Source of the DNA: UBA6522 sp965221035
GTDB taxonomy: Bacteria; Pseudomonadota; Gammaproteobacteria; Steroidobacterales; Rariloculaceae
NCBI GenBank assembly: GCA_965221035.1
Contig: OZ244860.1
Location: 2,728,001 to 2,792,000 of the forward strand
Direction of reading: 5' to 3'
DNA length: 64,000 bases
Part shown: positions 41,847-50,585 of the stretch, one piece after another
Layout of the letters: the number at the start of each line of letters is the position of its first letter
How positions within the stretch are numbered: position 1 is the stretch's first letter
Made by a program: the position numbers and the translations under genes
The notes under the pieces: generated by a model
Seen by the model: the letters and a program-made list of their open reading frames with translations, nothing else
The model's database searches: none
What the model was told of the DNA's origin: nothing

Positions 41847-43246
41847 TAGTTTCTGTCCGAATTACGGGGTGTGTACCAGAACGTGAAGTCCCGGGCGACA
41901 TCCTCCGCCAGGACGGGTTCGCCATCGACCACTCGGGGTCGAAACCGGGAGCGGGCGATGGAGCGCGCGCTGGAATCGTCCTTCAACCCGGCCGGTACCG
42001 ACTCGAGGATCCTGATATTCGCCGTTCGTCCCGTAGGCAGCACGTCGAACGTCACCAGCACGTGTCCCGGTTCCGCGTCGGGGTCCGCCGCGTCGGCCAG
42101 GCCACGTGTGCTGGGGAATTCCCGAAGCACGTATTCGGGTTCGTGGAACCAGCGCCGCCGCATTTCTTCACCGTTGTCGACATCGCCCAGCAGGTTCCAG
42201 GCGCGACGGTACTCGTCTCCGGTCGGTCCGATCTTGCTGAACGCCACGTTCCAATCGCCCAGATCGCGCAATACCCTCGCGATCTGCAGGGTGTCCGGCT
42301 CGGGCTGGGATTCGAGAATCTCAAGCGCACGCTTGAGAGAGCCGATCCCCCGGCCCTCGGGAAGCTTCTGAACGCGGAAGCTGTTGCCGATCTGCCGAAG
42401 CGGCTGGGCCAGCAGTGGACTGTCATTGCCTTGAAGGTTGCGGATGATGGTCATCGCGCGGCCGTAGTACTCGCGTTCCCGGTCGAAACGGTAGCCGTCC
42501 CGCAGCCACCTCGCGTGATCGTACAGTTCGGGCAGAATTTCCAGCGATCTTTCGCCGTGCAGGCGCTCCATGATCCGCAATCCGGAGAGTCTCTGGGCGT
42601 CGGCCTGCTCGTACATTTCCATGCTGACCATGGAATTGGCGATGTGGTTGAGAATGTCGACCTGCCGTTCGCCCAGCAGGCCGTGGATCCGCCGGCTCAC
42701 GGTGCGCGCCTCCTCCAGCGCGGTGACCGCTTGCGGATGAAGGTCCATGCTCTGGTATGTCACGCCCAGGCCGACCAGGGGTGTGATTATCGATTCGGAG
42801 AACTCGCCGTCCAGTTGCCGAAAGAGTTCCACCGATTCCAGAAAATTGCCTTCCGCATCCTCAAAGAGCCTTGCCCGGCGCTGGCTCTCGGCGAGGTTCG
42901 AGATGGCAACGGCGGTTTCGGTGGATTGCTCGCCGAACTCCTCGACCGTCAATTCGACCAACCGCGCGGCCACCGGGACGGCTTCCGTGAACTCGCCGTG
43001 ATCGAGCCGGTCGCGCAGCGTCAGTTGCGCTTCCAGACGAGTGACAAAGGCCTCGATCTCCGGCCCGGGGTTTTCAAGGAGTTCGTCCTCGACGGCCGCG
43101 GAAGCCGCCACGGCCAAGGCGGCATCGACCGAGTCGGGTTGCTGGGCGGCGGCGGAACAGAGGCTCGCGGACGAAATCAGCACACACAGCCAGCTTGGCC
43201 AGGTGGAACCGCCAATTCGGAAAATTGATGACCGTCGGCTAACCAT
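41846..43246 (-). CDS. Exported TPR protein with TonB C-terminal-like domain (paralogue)
   Basis: A 466-residue protein with a signal peptide (WPSWLCVLISSASLCSAAAQQ). The TPR-like region (about 60-350) includes TETAVAISNLAESQRRARLFEDA and QPLRQIGNSFRVQKLPEG. The TonB_C-like end has VLVTFDVLPTGRTANIRILESVP and RSRFRPRVVDGEPV. It heads a pair with the overlapping downstream gene. The ATG at 43246 starts the signal peptide. The role is inferred only from domains: these energy-transducer-like proteins lack an obvious N-terminal TonB membrane motor contact. Confidence 0.8.
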   Translation of the reverse strand: MVSRRSSIFRIGGSTWPSWLCVLISSASLCSAAAQQPDSVDAALAVAASAAVEDELLENPGPEIEAFVTRLEAQLTLRDRLDHGEFTEAVPVAARLVELTVEEFGEQSTETAVAISNLAESQRRARLFEDAEGNFLESVELFRQLDGEFSESIITPLVGLGVTYQSMDLHPQAVTALEEARTVSRRIHGLLGERQVDILNHIANSMVSMEMYEQADAQRLSGLRIMERLHGERSLEILPELYDHARWLRDGYRFDREREYYGRAMTIIRNLQGNDSPLLAQPLRQIGNSFRVQKLPEGRGIGSLKRALEILESQPEPDTLQIARVLRDLGDWNVAFSKIGPTGDEYRRAWNLLGDVDNGEEMRRRWFHEPEYVLREFPSTRGLADAADPDAEPGHVLVTFDVLPTGRTANIRILESVPAGLKDDSSARSIARSRFRPRVVDGEPVLAEDVARDFTFWYTPRNSDRN

Positions 43247-43409
43247 CCGAATTCATACTATCCCATTTGGCCGCGCTTCGTCGGGTTCTCGGTCACATTA
43301 TCCGGTAGACCCGTATGAAACGAATTGGTTTCATGGCGCGTCGAATTTGCTTTGTCGAGCCAGATTCCGCGTCTATAATGTCGCCCGCGAACCGGGAAGA
43401 TTGAAGCGG

Positions 43410-43886
43410 ATGAGTATCGCGACCACCGTGGGTGACGCCCTGGCGTTCGAGGAGATCGATTTCCGGATCCTTCGGCAAAAGTCCACACTTTCGCCCGTTC
43501 AGGCGGCTGAACGGGCGGGAATTCCTCCCGAGGGGCTGGCCAGGGCCGTGCTTCTGAAGGACCCCTATGGCTATATCCTGGCGGTCATCCCGGCCCTCCA
43601 TGAACCAGACCTGGCGCTTCTTCAGGACAACCTGCATCGTCGGTTGAGCGTCGCGACGTCACAGGACCTGGACGACCTCTTCTGCGACTGCGCGGTCGGT
43701 TCCGTACCGCCCATCGGTCCTTGGTACCGGGTCCCCACGGTGGTGGATATCGCCCTGAGGGATCAGCCCGAGGTCTTCTTCGAAGCCGGCGACAGCCGAT
43801 CGCTGGTCCAGGTCAGCGACACCAGCTTCGAGCGCCTGATGCGTGGCGCCGAATATTTCGCTTTCTCCCGCCCGGCTTCGGGTTGA
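43410..43886 (+). CDS. YbaK/aminoacyl-tRNA deacylase-type protein
   Basis: A 158-residue protein of the YbaK/ProX editing family. Typical pieces are QAAERAGIPPEGLARAVLLKD (substrate pocket Lys), the hydrophobic YGYILAVIPA, LFCDCAVGSVPPIGPWY and a PEVFFEAGDSRSLVQVS motif. Such proteins hydrolyse mischarged tRNAs; the exact tRNA is unknown. The ATG at 43410 gives the family length. It is followed 13 bp later by the GltD-like gene, so it may be in the same transcript, though functions look unrelated. Confidence 0.85.
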   Translation: MSIATTVGDALAFEEIDFRILRQKSTLSPVQAAERAGIPPEGLARAVLLKDPYGYILAVIPALHEPDLALLQDNLHRRLSVATSQDLDDLFCDCAVGSVPPIGPWYRVPTVVDIALRDQPEVFFEAGDSRSLVQVSDTSFERLMRGAEYFAFSRPASG

Positions 43887-43899
43887 CCGCAGGATGCCC

Positions 43900-45711
43900 A
43901 TGAAACCGACCAAAACGGAAAATACCGAGTATTTTCACCAAGTGGTGGATTGCCAGTGGGGCTGTCCGGCGCACACCGATGTGCCGGAATACATCCGCCT
44001 GATTGCGCTGGGCCGGTTCAGCGACGCCTACATGCTGAACCGCGAGTCCAACGTCTTCCCGGGGATTCTCGGACGCGTCTGCGACCGGCCCTGCGAGCCG
44101 GTCTGTCGTCGGGGCCGGGTCGAGGACAAGCCCGTGGCAATTTGCCGCCTCAAGCGGGTGGCCGCCGACAACCGCGGCGACATCCGGTCGCGGCTGCCGG
44201 TGGCGCCGAAGCAGAAGAACAACAAGCGCATCGCCCTGGTGGGCGCGGGATGCGCGTCTCTGACCGTGGCGAACGACCTGATGCCCCTCGGGTATGAATG
44301 CGTCATTTTCGAGGCGCTGGACAAGACCGGCGGCCTGATGCGAACCAACATTCCCGCCTTCCGGTTGCCCGCGTCGGTGCTGGACGAGGAAATCGACTAC
44401 ATCGTCGACATGGGAGCGGACCTGAGGCTGAACTCGCCGGTCGACAGCATGCGCGAACTCCTGACCGAGGGCTACGACGCGATTTTCGTCGGCAGCGGCG
44501 CGCCCAAGGGCAAGAACCTCGATATTCCGGGCCGCTACGACAGCGACCGGGTCCACGTGGGCATCCAGTGGCTGGAGTCGGTGGCATTCGGGCATACCGA
44601 ATCCATCGGCAGGAAGGTGCTGATCATCGGCGTGGGCAACACCGCCATGGACTGCTGCCGCACGTCATTGCGCCTCGGCGCCAGCGACGTAAAGGTCATG
44701 GCCCGCAAGCCGCGCGGATTCTTCAAGGCATCGGACTGGGAGCTTGAGGACGCCGAAGAGGAGCGCGTGGAAATCGTCGTCAACCATTCGCCCAGGGAGT
44801 TCGTGCTTGAGGACGGCAAGCTGGTGGGAATGAACTTCGACGTGATGGACTACGACATCGACGACAACGGTCGAATCATCGAAAGCCGCGTGGTCGGCGA
44901 GAAGTTCTTCCCCTGCGACGATGTGGTGCTGGCCATCGGCCAGGACAACGCCTTTCCCTGGATCGAGCGGGACCTGGGCATCGAGTTCGACCGATGGGAG
45001 GTCCCCGTGGTGGATTCGGTCACGTTCGAGTCCACGCTGCCGGGCGTTTTCTTCGGCGGCGACGCGGCGTTCGGACCCAAGAACATCATCTGGGCGGTGG
45101 AGCATGGACACCAGGCGGCGATCTCCATCGACAAGCACTGCCGGGGCACCCCCCTGAACGAGCGGCTGCCCCGGGGGGTCAACCTGCAGAGCGCCAAGAT
45201 GGGCATTCACGAGTGGAGCTACAGCAACGACTTCGATCCCTCCGCGCGCCGGATCATGCCCCACGTAAACCTGAAGCGACGGTTCAAGAAACTGGATATC
45301 GAGGTCGAACTCGGGTTCACCGCCGAGCAGGTGATCACCGAGGTGGAGCGCTGCCTGAATTGCGACATTCAGACGGTGTTCACCGACAACCTGTGCATCG
45401 AATGCGATGCCTGCATCGACATCTGCCCCGTCGACTGCCTGACCATCGCGCCCAACGCCGACGAGGAGACGCTCAAGCAGAACCTCAAGGCGCCGGTGCT
45501 GGAGCCGAGCCAACCGTTTTACGTGTCCGGGCCGCTCAAGCAGACCGGCCGGGTCATGGTCAAGGACGAGAACCTGTGCGTGCATTGCGGGCTGTGCGCG
45601 GAGCGGTGTCCCACGGCGGCTTGGGACATGCAGAAGTCGACCGTGAATATTCCCTATGCCCTCGATGAAGCGGCGGAGGACATGGCGCGATGTCAGCGAA
45701 AAGCGGGATAA
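43900..45711 (+). CDS. GltD-like NAD(P)H-dependent oxidoreductase fused to a 2x[4Fe-4S] ferredoxin
   Basis: A 603-residue iron-sulfur flavoprotein. The N-terminal GltD-type cluster domain has CQWGCPAHTDVPEYIR and CDRPCEPVCRRG. Next come two dinucleotide folds: FAD at RIALVGAGCASLTVANDL and NAD(P)H at VLIIGVGNTAMDCCRTSLRLG. The C-terminal ferredoxin domain has CIECDACIDICPVDC and CVHCGLCAERCP. It should link NAD(P)H to the KorAB enzyme encoded next, either accepting or supplying low-potential electrons. ATG 43900 has CAGGA six bases upstream; ATG 43894 is an alternative. Its end overlaps korA by 22 bp. Confidence 0.9.
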   Translation: MKPTKTENTEYFHQVVDCQWGCPAHTDVPEYIRLIALGRFSDAYMLNRESNVFPGILGRVCDRPCEPVCRRGRVEDKPVAICRLKRVAADNRGDIRSRLPVAPKQKNNKRIALVGAGCASLTVANDLMPLGYECVIFEALDKTGGLMRTNIPAFRLPASVLDEEIDYIVDMGADLRLNSPVDSMRELLTEGYDAIFVGSGAPKGKNLDIPGRYDSDRVHVGIQWLESVAFGHTESIGRKVLIIGVGNTAMDCCRTSLRLGASDVKVMARKPRGFFKASDWELEDAEEERVEIVVNHSPREFVLEDGKLVGMNFDVMDYDIDDNGRIIESRVVGEKFFPCDDVVLAIGQDNAFPWIERDLGIEFDRWEVPVVDSVTFESTLPGVFFGGDAAFGPKNIIWAVEHGHQAAISIDKHCRGTPLNERLPRGVNLQSAKMGIHEWSYSNDFDPSARRIMPHVNLKRRFKKLDIEVELGFTAEQVITEVERCLNCDIQTVFTDNLCIECDACIDICPVDCLTIAPNADEETLKQNLKAPVLEPSQPFYVSGPLKQTGRVMVKDENLCVHCGLCAERCPTAAWDMQKSTVNIPYALDEAAEDMARCQRKAG

Positions 45712-47531
45712 ACGTCGGCAGGGCCAAGGCCAGCAGGGTCAATGACTTTGTCATTCGCCTGGCGAACGTGAACGGTACGGGATCGGCCAGCGCCAACAGC
45801 CTGCTGATGAAGACCATTTTCCGGATGGGCGTACCGGTAATGGGCAAGAACTTCTTCCCCAGCAACATTCAGGGCCTCCCCACCTGGTACGAGATCCGCG
45901 TGACCCGCGATCGGCACCTGGCGCGTTCGGGAGAGATCGACATCATGGTGGCCATGAATGCCGAGACCTACCAGCAGGATCTGCATTCCCTGAGCCCGGG
46001 TGGCGTGCTCCTGTACGACTCCACCTGGCCCCGGCACAGCGTGATCAACCGCCAGGATGTGACCATTCTAGGCATACCTCTGGCGCGACTGTGCAACGAG
46101 CACTTCGACAATGCCCGCGCACGAATCCTCATGAAGAACATGGCGTACGTGGGGGCGCTGGCGTCGCTGCTCGAACTGGACCGGGAAGTGATCGAGGACG
46201 CGGTGCGGCAGACCTTCGCGTCCAAGCAGGCGCTGATCCAGTACAACATGGACGCCATAGAACTGGGCGCCAACTACGCCGCCGAACACTTCGACTGCCC
46301 GTTGCCGACGCGGGTCGAGCCCATGGACGAGACCTCCGGCAAGATCATGATCGACGGCAACACGGCGGCGGCTCTGGGGTGCCTCTACGCGGGCGCCACG
46401 GTGGGCGCGTGGTATCCGATCACGCCCTCGACTTCGCTTATGGACGCCTTCAAGTCCTTCTGCGAGCGATACCGGGTCGATCACGACACGGGCACCCGCA
46501 ACTACTGCATCATCCAGGCCGAGGACGAACTGGCGGCCATCGGCATCGTGCTGGGCGCCACCTGGAACGGCGCGCGGGCCTTCACGCCCACCAGCGGGCC
46601 GGGGCTGTCGCTGATGAGCGAGTTCGTCGGCTTCGCCTATTTCGCCGAACTGCCGGCGGTGCTGTTCGACGTCCAGCGCGTCGGCCCGTCCACCGGCATG
46701 CCCACCCGGACCCAGCAGGCCGACATCCTGTCGGCCGCGTACGCCTCCCACGGCGACACGCGCCACGTGCTGCTGTTCCCGGCCAATCCCAACGAGTGCT
46801 TCGAACTGTCCGTGGCGGCCTTCGACCTGGCGGACCGATTGCAGACACCGGTGATGGTGATGCTGGACCTGGACATCGGCATGAACGACTGGATGTGTGA
46901 CGATTTTCAGTGGGACGATGGCTACCGGCCAGACCGCGGCAAGGTGCTTAGCGCCGAGGAACTGGAATCCGTCGAGTCGTTCCACCGATACATGGACGTG
47001 GACGGGGACGGCATCCCCTATCGAACCTACCCGGGAGCCGGTCGCAAGGGCGCCTACTTCGTGCGCGGCTCGGGGCACAACCAGTACGGCGGCTATACCG
47101 AGGACTCCGATGAATACCAGGAGGTCGTCGACCGGCTGGTGCGCAAGTGGGAGACCGCCGCCACGCTGGTTCCGGAACCCGTCATCCAGCGGCGCACGAA
47201 CGCCGAGTGGGGCATCGTCTCCGTGGGAAGCTGCGACTATGCCGTGGCCGAAGCCGTGGAGGTCCTTGCTCGGGAGGGCATCCACCTGAGCTACATGCGC
47301 ATCAAGGCGTTTCCGTTCGGTCAGGCCGTGACCGAGTTTCTCCACCAGCACCAGCGCATCTTCGTGGTGGAGCAGAATCGGGATGCCCAGCTGAAGAGCC
47401 TGCTTACGCTTGAGACCGACTATCCCAAGGAACGCATGGAGTCGATCCTGCACTACAGCGGGTTGCCCATCGACCGGCGCTGCGTGGTGGAGGCCATCGA
47501 AGCCTCCGTGGCCAGGGGGGAAGCCGCATGA
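45690..47531 (+). CDS. korA: 2-oxoacid:acceptor oxidoreductase, fused gamma-alpha subunit (KorA-like)
   Basis: A 613-residue subunit. The gamma domain (about 15-200) has VNGTGSASANSLLMKTIFRMG and FPSNIQGLPTWYEIRV. The alpha domain (about 220-610) has GNTAAALGCLYAGATVGAWYP followed by ITPSTSLMDAF, and GPGLSLMSEF near 300. Together with the beta subunit it oxidatively decarboxylates a 2-oxoacid (commonly 2-oxoglutarate) to an acyl-CoA, reducing ferredoxin, or runs in reverse. The substrate cannot be set from sequence alone. The ATG at 45690 is inside the end of the GltD-like gene; the end overlaps korB (ATGA). Confidence 0.92.
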   Translation: MSAKSGINVGRAKASRVNDFVIRLANVNGTGSASANSLLMKTIFRMGVPVMGKNFFPSNIQGLPTWYEIRVTRDRHLARSGEIDIMVAMNAETYQQDLHSLSPGGVLLYDSTWPRHSVINRQDVTILGIPLARLCNEHFDNARARILMKNMAYVGALASLLELDREVIEDAVRQTFASKQALIQYNMDAIELGANYAAEHFDCPLPTRVEPMDETSGKIMIDGNTAAALGCLYAGATVGAWYPITPSTSLMDAFKSFCERYRVDHDTGTRNYCIIQAEDELAAIGIVLGATWNGARAFTPTSGPGLSLMSEFVGFAYFAELPAVLFDVQRVGPSTGMPTRTQQADILSAAYASHGDTRHVLLFPANPNECFELSVAAFDLADRLQTPVMVMLDLDIGMNDWMCDDFQWDDGYRPDRGKVLSAEELESVESFHRYMDVDGDGIPYRTYPGAGRKGAYFVRGSGHNQYGGYTEDSDEYQEVVDRLVRKWETAATLVPEPVIQRRTNAEWGIVSVGSCDYAVAEAVEVLAREGIHLSYMRIKAFPFGQAVTEFLHQHQRIFVVEQNRDAQLKSLLTLETDYPKERMESILHYSGLPIDRRCVVEAIEASVARGEAA

Positions 47532-48583
47532 CCTTCATCGCCAAACCAAAGATCGTCCACAAGGGCTTGTCCCACAATGCCCTGGGCCTGACCATCCGCG
47601 ACTACGAGGGTGGCATGTCCACGCTGTGCGCCGGCTGCGGTCACGACTCGGTGACCTCCGCCATCGTCCAGGCCTTTTTCGAACTGGACATCCCGCCGCA
47701 CCAGGTGGCCAAGCTCAGCGGCATCGGCTGCTCGTCGAAGACGCCGGCATATTTTCTCAGCGCCTCCCACGGCTTCAACGCCGTGCATGGCCGCATGCCC
47801 TCCATCGCCACCGGGGCCAGCGCGGCCAACCGCGATCTCTACCTGATCGGCGTCTCCGGTGACGGCGACTCGCTGTCGATCGGCCTGGGCCAGTTCTCCC
47901 ACGCCCTGCGCAGAAACCTCGACATGCTCTACATCATCGAGAACAACGGCGTCTACGGGCTGACCAAGGGGCAGTTCTCCGCCTCCGCGGACGTCGGCAC
48001 CAAGGCCAAGAAGGGCGAGGTCAACGAGCAGCAGCCCATCGACCCGGTGCAGATGGCCATGGCCCAGGGAGGCACCTTCGTGGCGCGGAGTTTCTCCGGC
48101 GACAAGGAGCAACTGGTCCCACTGATCAAGGCCGGCATCAAGCACCGGGGTTTCGGCCTGATCGACGTCCTGTCGCCCTGCGTCACATTCAACGACCACG
48201 AGGACTCCACCAAGAGCTACGCCTACACGCGCCGCTACTTCCATCCCGCCGTGCACGCGGATTTCGTGCCCCCGGCCGAGGAAATCAAGGCCGCCTACGA
48301 CGAGGGCGAAGCAATGCCGGTGGAGATGCACGATGGCAGCCGGATACTGCTGCGCAAGGTCAGCGACCAGTACAGCGTCCACAATCGCGGCCACGCCCTG
48401 GACTTCATCCGCGCCCATCACCGCCGCGGCGAAATCGTCACGGGATTGCTCTATATCGACGAAAGCGAGCCGGACATGCACGGCATCAGCCGAACCCCGG
48501 AAAAACCGCTGACCCAGGTTCCGTTCGACAAGCTGTGCCCCGGCAGCGAGGTGATGGAGGGGATACAGGCGCGGTTTCGGTAG
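47528..48583 (+). CDS. korB: 2-oxoacid:acceptor oxidoreductase, beta subunit (KorB-like)
   Basis: A 351-residue thiamine-diphosphate subunit. Cluster/TPP motifs are STLCAGCGHDSVTSAI and LSGIGCSSKTPAYF; the Mg-TPP motif runs GVSGDGDSLSIGLGQF to IENNGVYGLTKGQFS. It completes the enzyme with KorA. The ATG at 47528 overlaps the korA stop by four bases. Three-gene operon: GltD-like reductase, korA, korB. Confidence 0.93.
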   Translation: MTFIAKPKIVHKGLSHNALGLTIRDYEGGMSTLCAGCGHDSVTSAIVQAFFELDIPPHQVAKLSGIGCSSKTPAYFLSASHGFNAVHGRMPSIATGASAANRDLYLIGVSGDGDSLSIGLGQFSHALRRNLDMLYIIENNGVYGLTKGQFSASADVGTKAKKGEVNEQQPIDPVQMAMAQGGTFVARSFSGDKEQLVPLIKAGIKHRGFGLIDVLSPCVTFNDHEDSTKSYAYTRRYFHPAVHADFVPPAEEIKAAYDEGEAMPVEMHDGSRILLRKVSDQYSVHNRGHALDFIRAHHRRGEIVTGLLYIDESEPDMHGISRTPEKPLTQVPFDKLCPGSEVMEGIQARFR

Positions 48584-48688
48584 TTTGTCTGGCGGGCGGT
48601 AGTCGCGTGTTCCGCCGAACGGAATTTCCAGGGTTTCGGCAACGTACGCCATGCTCGGCGGCTTGACCTCATTCCGCATGACCGACCC

Positions 48689-49621
48689 ATGACACGCATC
48701 GCGATGATGGGCAGCGGCGGCGTCGGCGGCTACTTCGGCGGACGCATGGCGGCGGCGGGTTGCGATGTGACCTTCATCGCCCGGGGCCGGCATCTAGAGG
48801 TGATCCGCGAGCATGGACTGCGCATCGAGAGCGCCGCCCTGGGAGACTCCCGGGTCCATCCCGCCCGCGCGACCGACGATCCCGGCGAGGCGGGCGTCAT
48901 GGATTACGTCATCGTGTGCGTCAAGTTGTGGGATACCGCCACGGCCGCCGAAGCAATGCGTCCGATGGTCGGCCCGGACACCACGGTCCTGTCGCTGCAG
49001 AACGGCGTCGGGACCGAAGATCTGGAGCGTGTTTTCGGTCGGCGGCGCATGTTGGGCGCGGTCGCCTTCATCGGCTGCGCCATTGCGGCGCCGGGTGTCA
49101 TCCGCCACGTCGGCACCATGCAGCGCGTGGTCGTGGGCGAGTTCGCCGGTGGTTCATCCCCCCGGGTAGAGCGTATGCGGGCCGAGTTGGAACGGGGCGG
49201 AATCGAAGCGGACGTCAGCGACGACATCCGCCGCACGATCTGGGAGAAGTTCGTGTTCCTGGTGGGGTTGAGCGCCGCCACCACCATGAGGCGCGCGCCG
49301 CTGGGAGTCGTCCGGGAGGACCCGGAAGCACGCCAGCTGTTCCTGGAAGCCATGCAGGAGACGGTTGCCGTCGGTCGGGCCATGGGAATTGGTCTGAGCG
49401 ACGGTCTGGCGGATAGTCGACTTGAGTTTGCGGACGGATTGCCCGCGGACATGACCTCGTCCATGCACACGGACCTGGAGCGCGGCAATCGGCTGGAGCT
49501 GGAATGGCTAAGTGGTGCGGTGGTGCGGTTGGGCCGGGAGCGGGGGGTTGATACGCCGGTTAATGGGAGCGTGTACGAGGCATTGCGGCCTTACGCTGCT
49601 GGACGGGCTACCAGACGCTGA
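48689..49621 (+). CDS. panE: 2-dehydropantoate 2-reductase
   Basis: A 310-residue NADPH-dependent ketopantoate reductase-family protein. The N-terminal Rossmann motif is GSGGVGGYFGGRMAAAG, with ARGRHLEVIREHGLRI next. The middle has KLWDTATAAEAMRP and LSLQNGVGTED, and the catalytic Lys and C-terminal domain appear in IWEKFVFLVGLSAATTMRR and TSSMHTDLERGNRLELEWLSG. It makes pantoate for coenzyme A, though family members also reduce other 2-oxoacids. The ATG at 48689 is the natural start. It marks the last housekeeping gene before the accessory island. Confidence 0.92.
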   Translation: MTRIAMMGSGGVGGYFGGRMAAAGCDVTFIARGRHLEVIREHGLRIESAALGDSRVHPARATDDPGEAGVMDYVIVCVKLWDTATAAEAMRPMVGPDTTVLSLQNGVGTEDLERVFGRRRMLGAVAFIGCAIAAPGVIRHVGTMQRVVVGEFAGGSSPRVERMRAELERGGIEADVSDDIRRTIWEKFVFLVGLSAATTMRRAPLGVVREDPEARQLFLEAMQETVAVGRAMGIGLSDGLADSRLEFADGLPADMTSSMHTDLERGNRLELEWLSGAVVRLGRERGVDTPVNGSVYEALRPYAAGRATRR

Positions 49622-49699
49622 AGTGATTGCGTCGTTTGTGCAGCAAATGCTTGGCGTCCGCATTTGACAAAAACCGTTACGCCCCCATATTTTTTTCGG

Positions 49700-49948
49700 A
49701 TGCGCACAACGATTGACATTGATGATCGGCTGGTCGTGGAACTGAGAGAGTTGGCTGCTGACACGGGACTCACGCTGGATGCAACCATTGAAGACGCTCT
49801 TCGCGAGACGCTTCACAGGCGTCGCGTGGTGAAGCGCCCCGCTGTTGACCTGCCCGTATTTCACGGCACCGGCGTCATGCCCAGGGTTTGCTTCACTGAC
49901 TCCGCCGGCTTGCTGGAACTGATGCGTGGGCCGCACGATTCTGCCTGA
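49700..49948 (+). CDS. VapB-type ribbon-helix-helix antitoxin
   Basis: An 82-residue protein starting MRTTIDIDDRLVVELREL, a beta-strand plus two helices typical of Arc/MetJ-type antitoxins, followed by a toxin-binding tail (VDLPVFHGTGVMP) common in VapB partners of PIN toxins. The ATG at 49700 begins the domain; an upstream TTG adds only an AT-rich segment. Its end overlaps the remnant VapC gene by 23 bp, the usual antitoxin-toxin arrangement. Confidence 0.75.
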   Translation: MRTTIDIDDRLVVELRELAADTGLTLDATIEDALRETLHRRRVVKRPAVDLPVFHGTGVMPRVCFTDSAGLLELMRGPHDSA

Positions 49949-50114
49949 CGACAGTGTTTCTGTTACTGCGTATCGCGACGACGTTCTTGAAAATGTTTCT
50001 TGTCGGGCCTGGCTTGAGGCTGTGACCGTCGCGGACGAGACATACGCGAATTCCCATTTGGCATTGAGCGCAGCCCTACGTATAGGCACGAATCCACGAA
50101 TGCGCGCAACATGA
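49926..50114 (+). pseudogene. Truncated VapC (PIN-domain toxin), N-terminal part only
   Basis: Sixty-two residues from GTG 49926. The segment RTILPDDSVSVTAYRDDVLENV followed by RAWLEAV matches the start of PIN toxins (usual PDVNVLVYA...RAWLE), and ALRIGTNPRMR matches the middle. The first acidic residue is kept, but the domain stops before the later Asp residues needed for nuclease activity. It is therefore likely inactive. The stop overlaps the ATG of the next fragment. Confidence 0.6.
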
Positions 50115-50275
50115 CAGACTTATTCTCAGATCCTATCCTCAACTCGCCCTACGAGGCACCAGACAGTCATTGGGCGCTTGATACCGACCACAGGTCTAAG
50201 GGCAAACTAAACAAGGTCGCCGAAGCGCGGAATTTGTATCGCCCGTTCGGGCGCCGAAGAAAAGTAGCCAAGTGA
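50111..50275 (+). pseudogene. N-terminal fragment of a BPTD_3080-type restriction endonuclease
   Basis: A 54-residue open frame, MTDLFSDPILNSPYEAPDSH and continuing WALD. The PILNSPYExPxxHWxLD signature is what I recall from the N-terminus of large helicase-type restriction subunits (BPTD_3080 family, over 900 residues). Here it ends in a basic run and TGA, and no helicase motifs follow. It is probably a relic of a restriction locus. Identification is from memory of the family and needs a search. Confidence 0.5.
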
Positions 50276-50585
50276 AGCTGCCGCTCTACGACAAGGATCA
50301 GCACCGTGGCGGACAGGAAAACAATCCGAAGTCCGTCATTAAAGAAAATACGAAGGAACGCGCATGTACTGCAGCGACAAACTCGGCGAGACGAGGTAGT
50401 CAGCCCAGTCTTGATACAAGATCTTCCGAAGTAATGCGACAGTTCGTAAATGACGAGGATCTGTTTCAAAACAACGCGGACGCGCAACCATTTTAGGATG
50501 ATCGCGAGGGTTCGGGGGCACACCGAACGAACTTCTGCGTGATTTCATGAGTCTGGCCAAGTAGACTGCGTGAAAGGGGACCGTG
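50276..50585. other. Intergenic leader before ietA; no gene supported
   Basis: About 310 bp of lower-GC DNA. A 74-codon plus frame and a 118-codon minus frame exist, but neither shows a recognisable motif or ribosome site. The last 40 bp carry AGGGGA before the ietA ATG and so hold its leader. The promoter was not identified. Confidence 0.4.

Noticed and set aside
50167..50523. A 118-codon minus-strand frame before ietA
   Set aside because: No motif or ribosome site; hydrophobic and Arg runs fit chance reading of decayed DNA.
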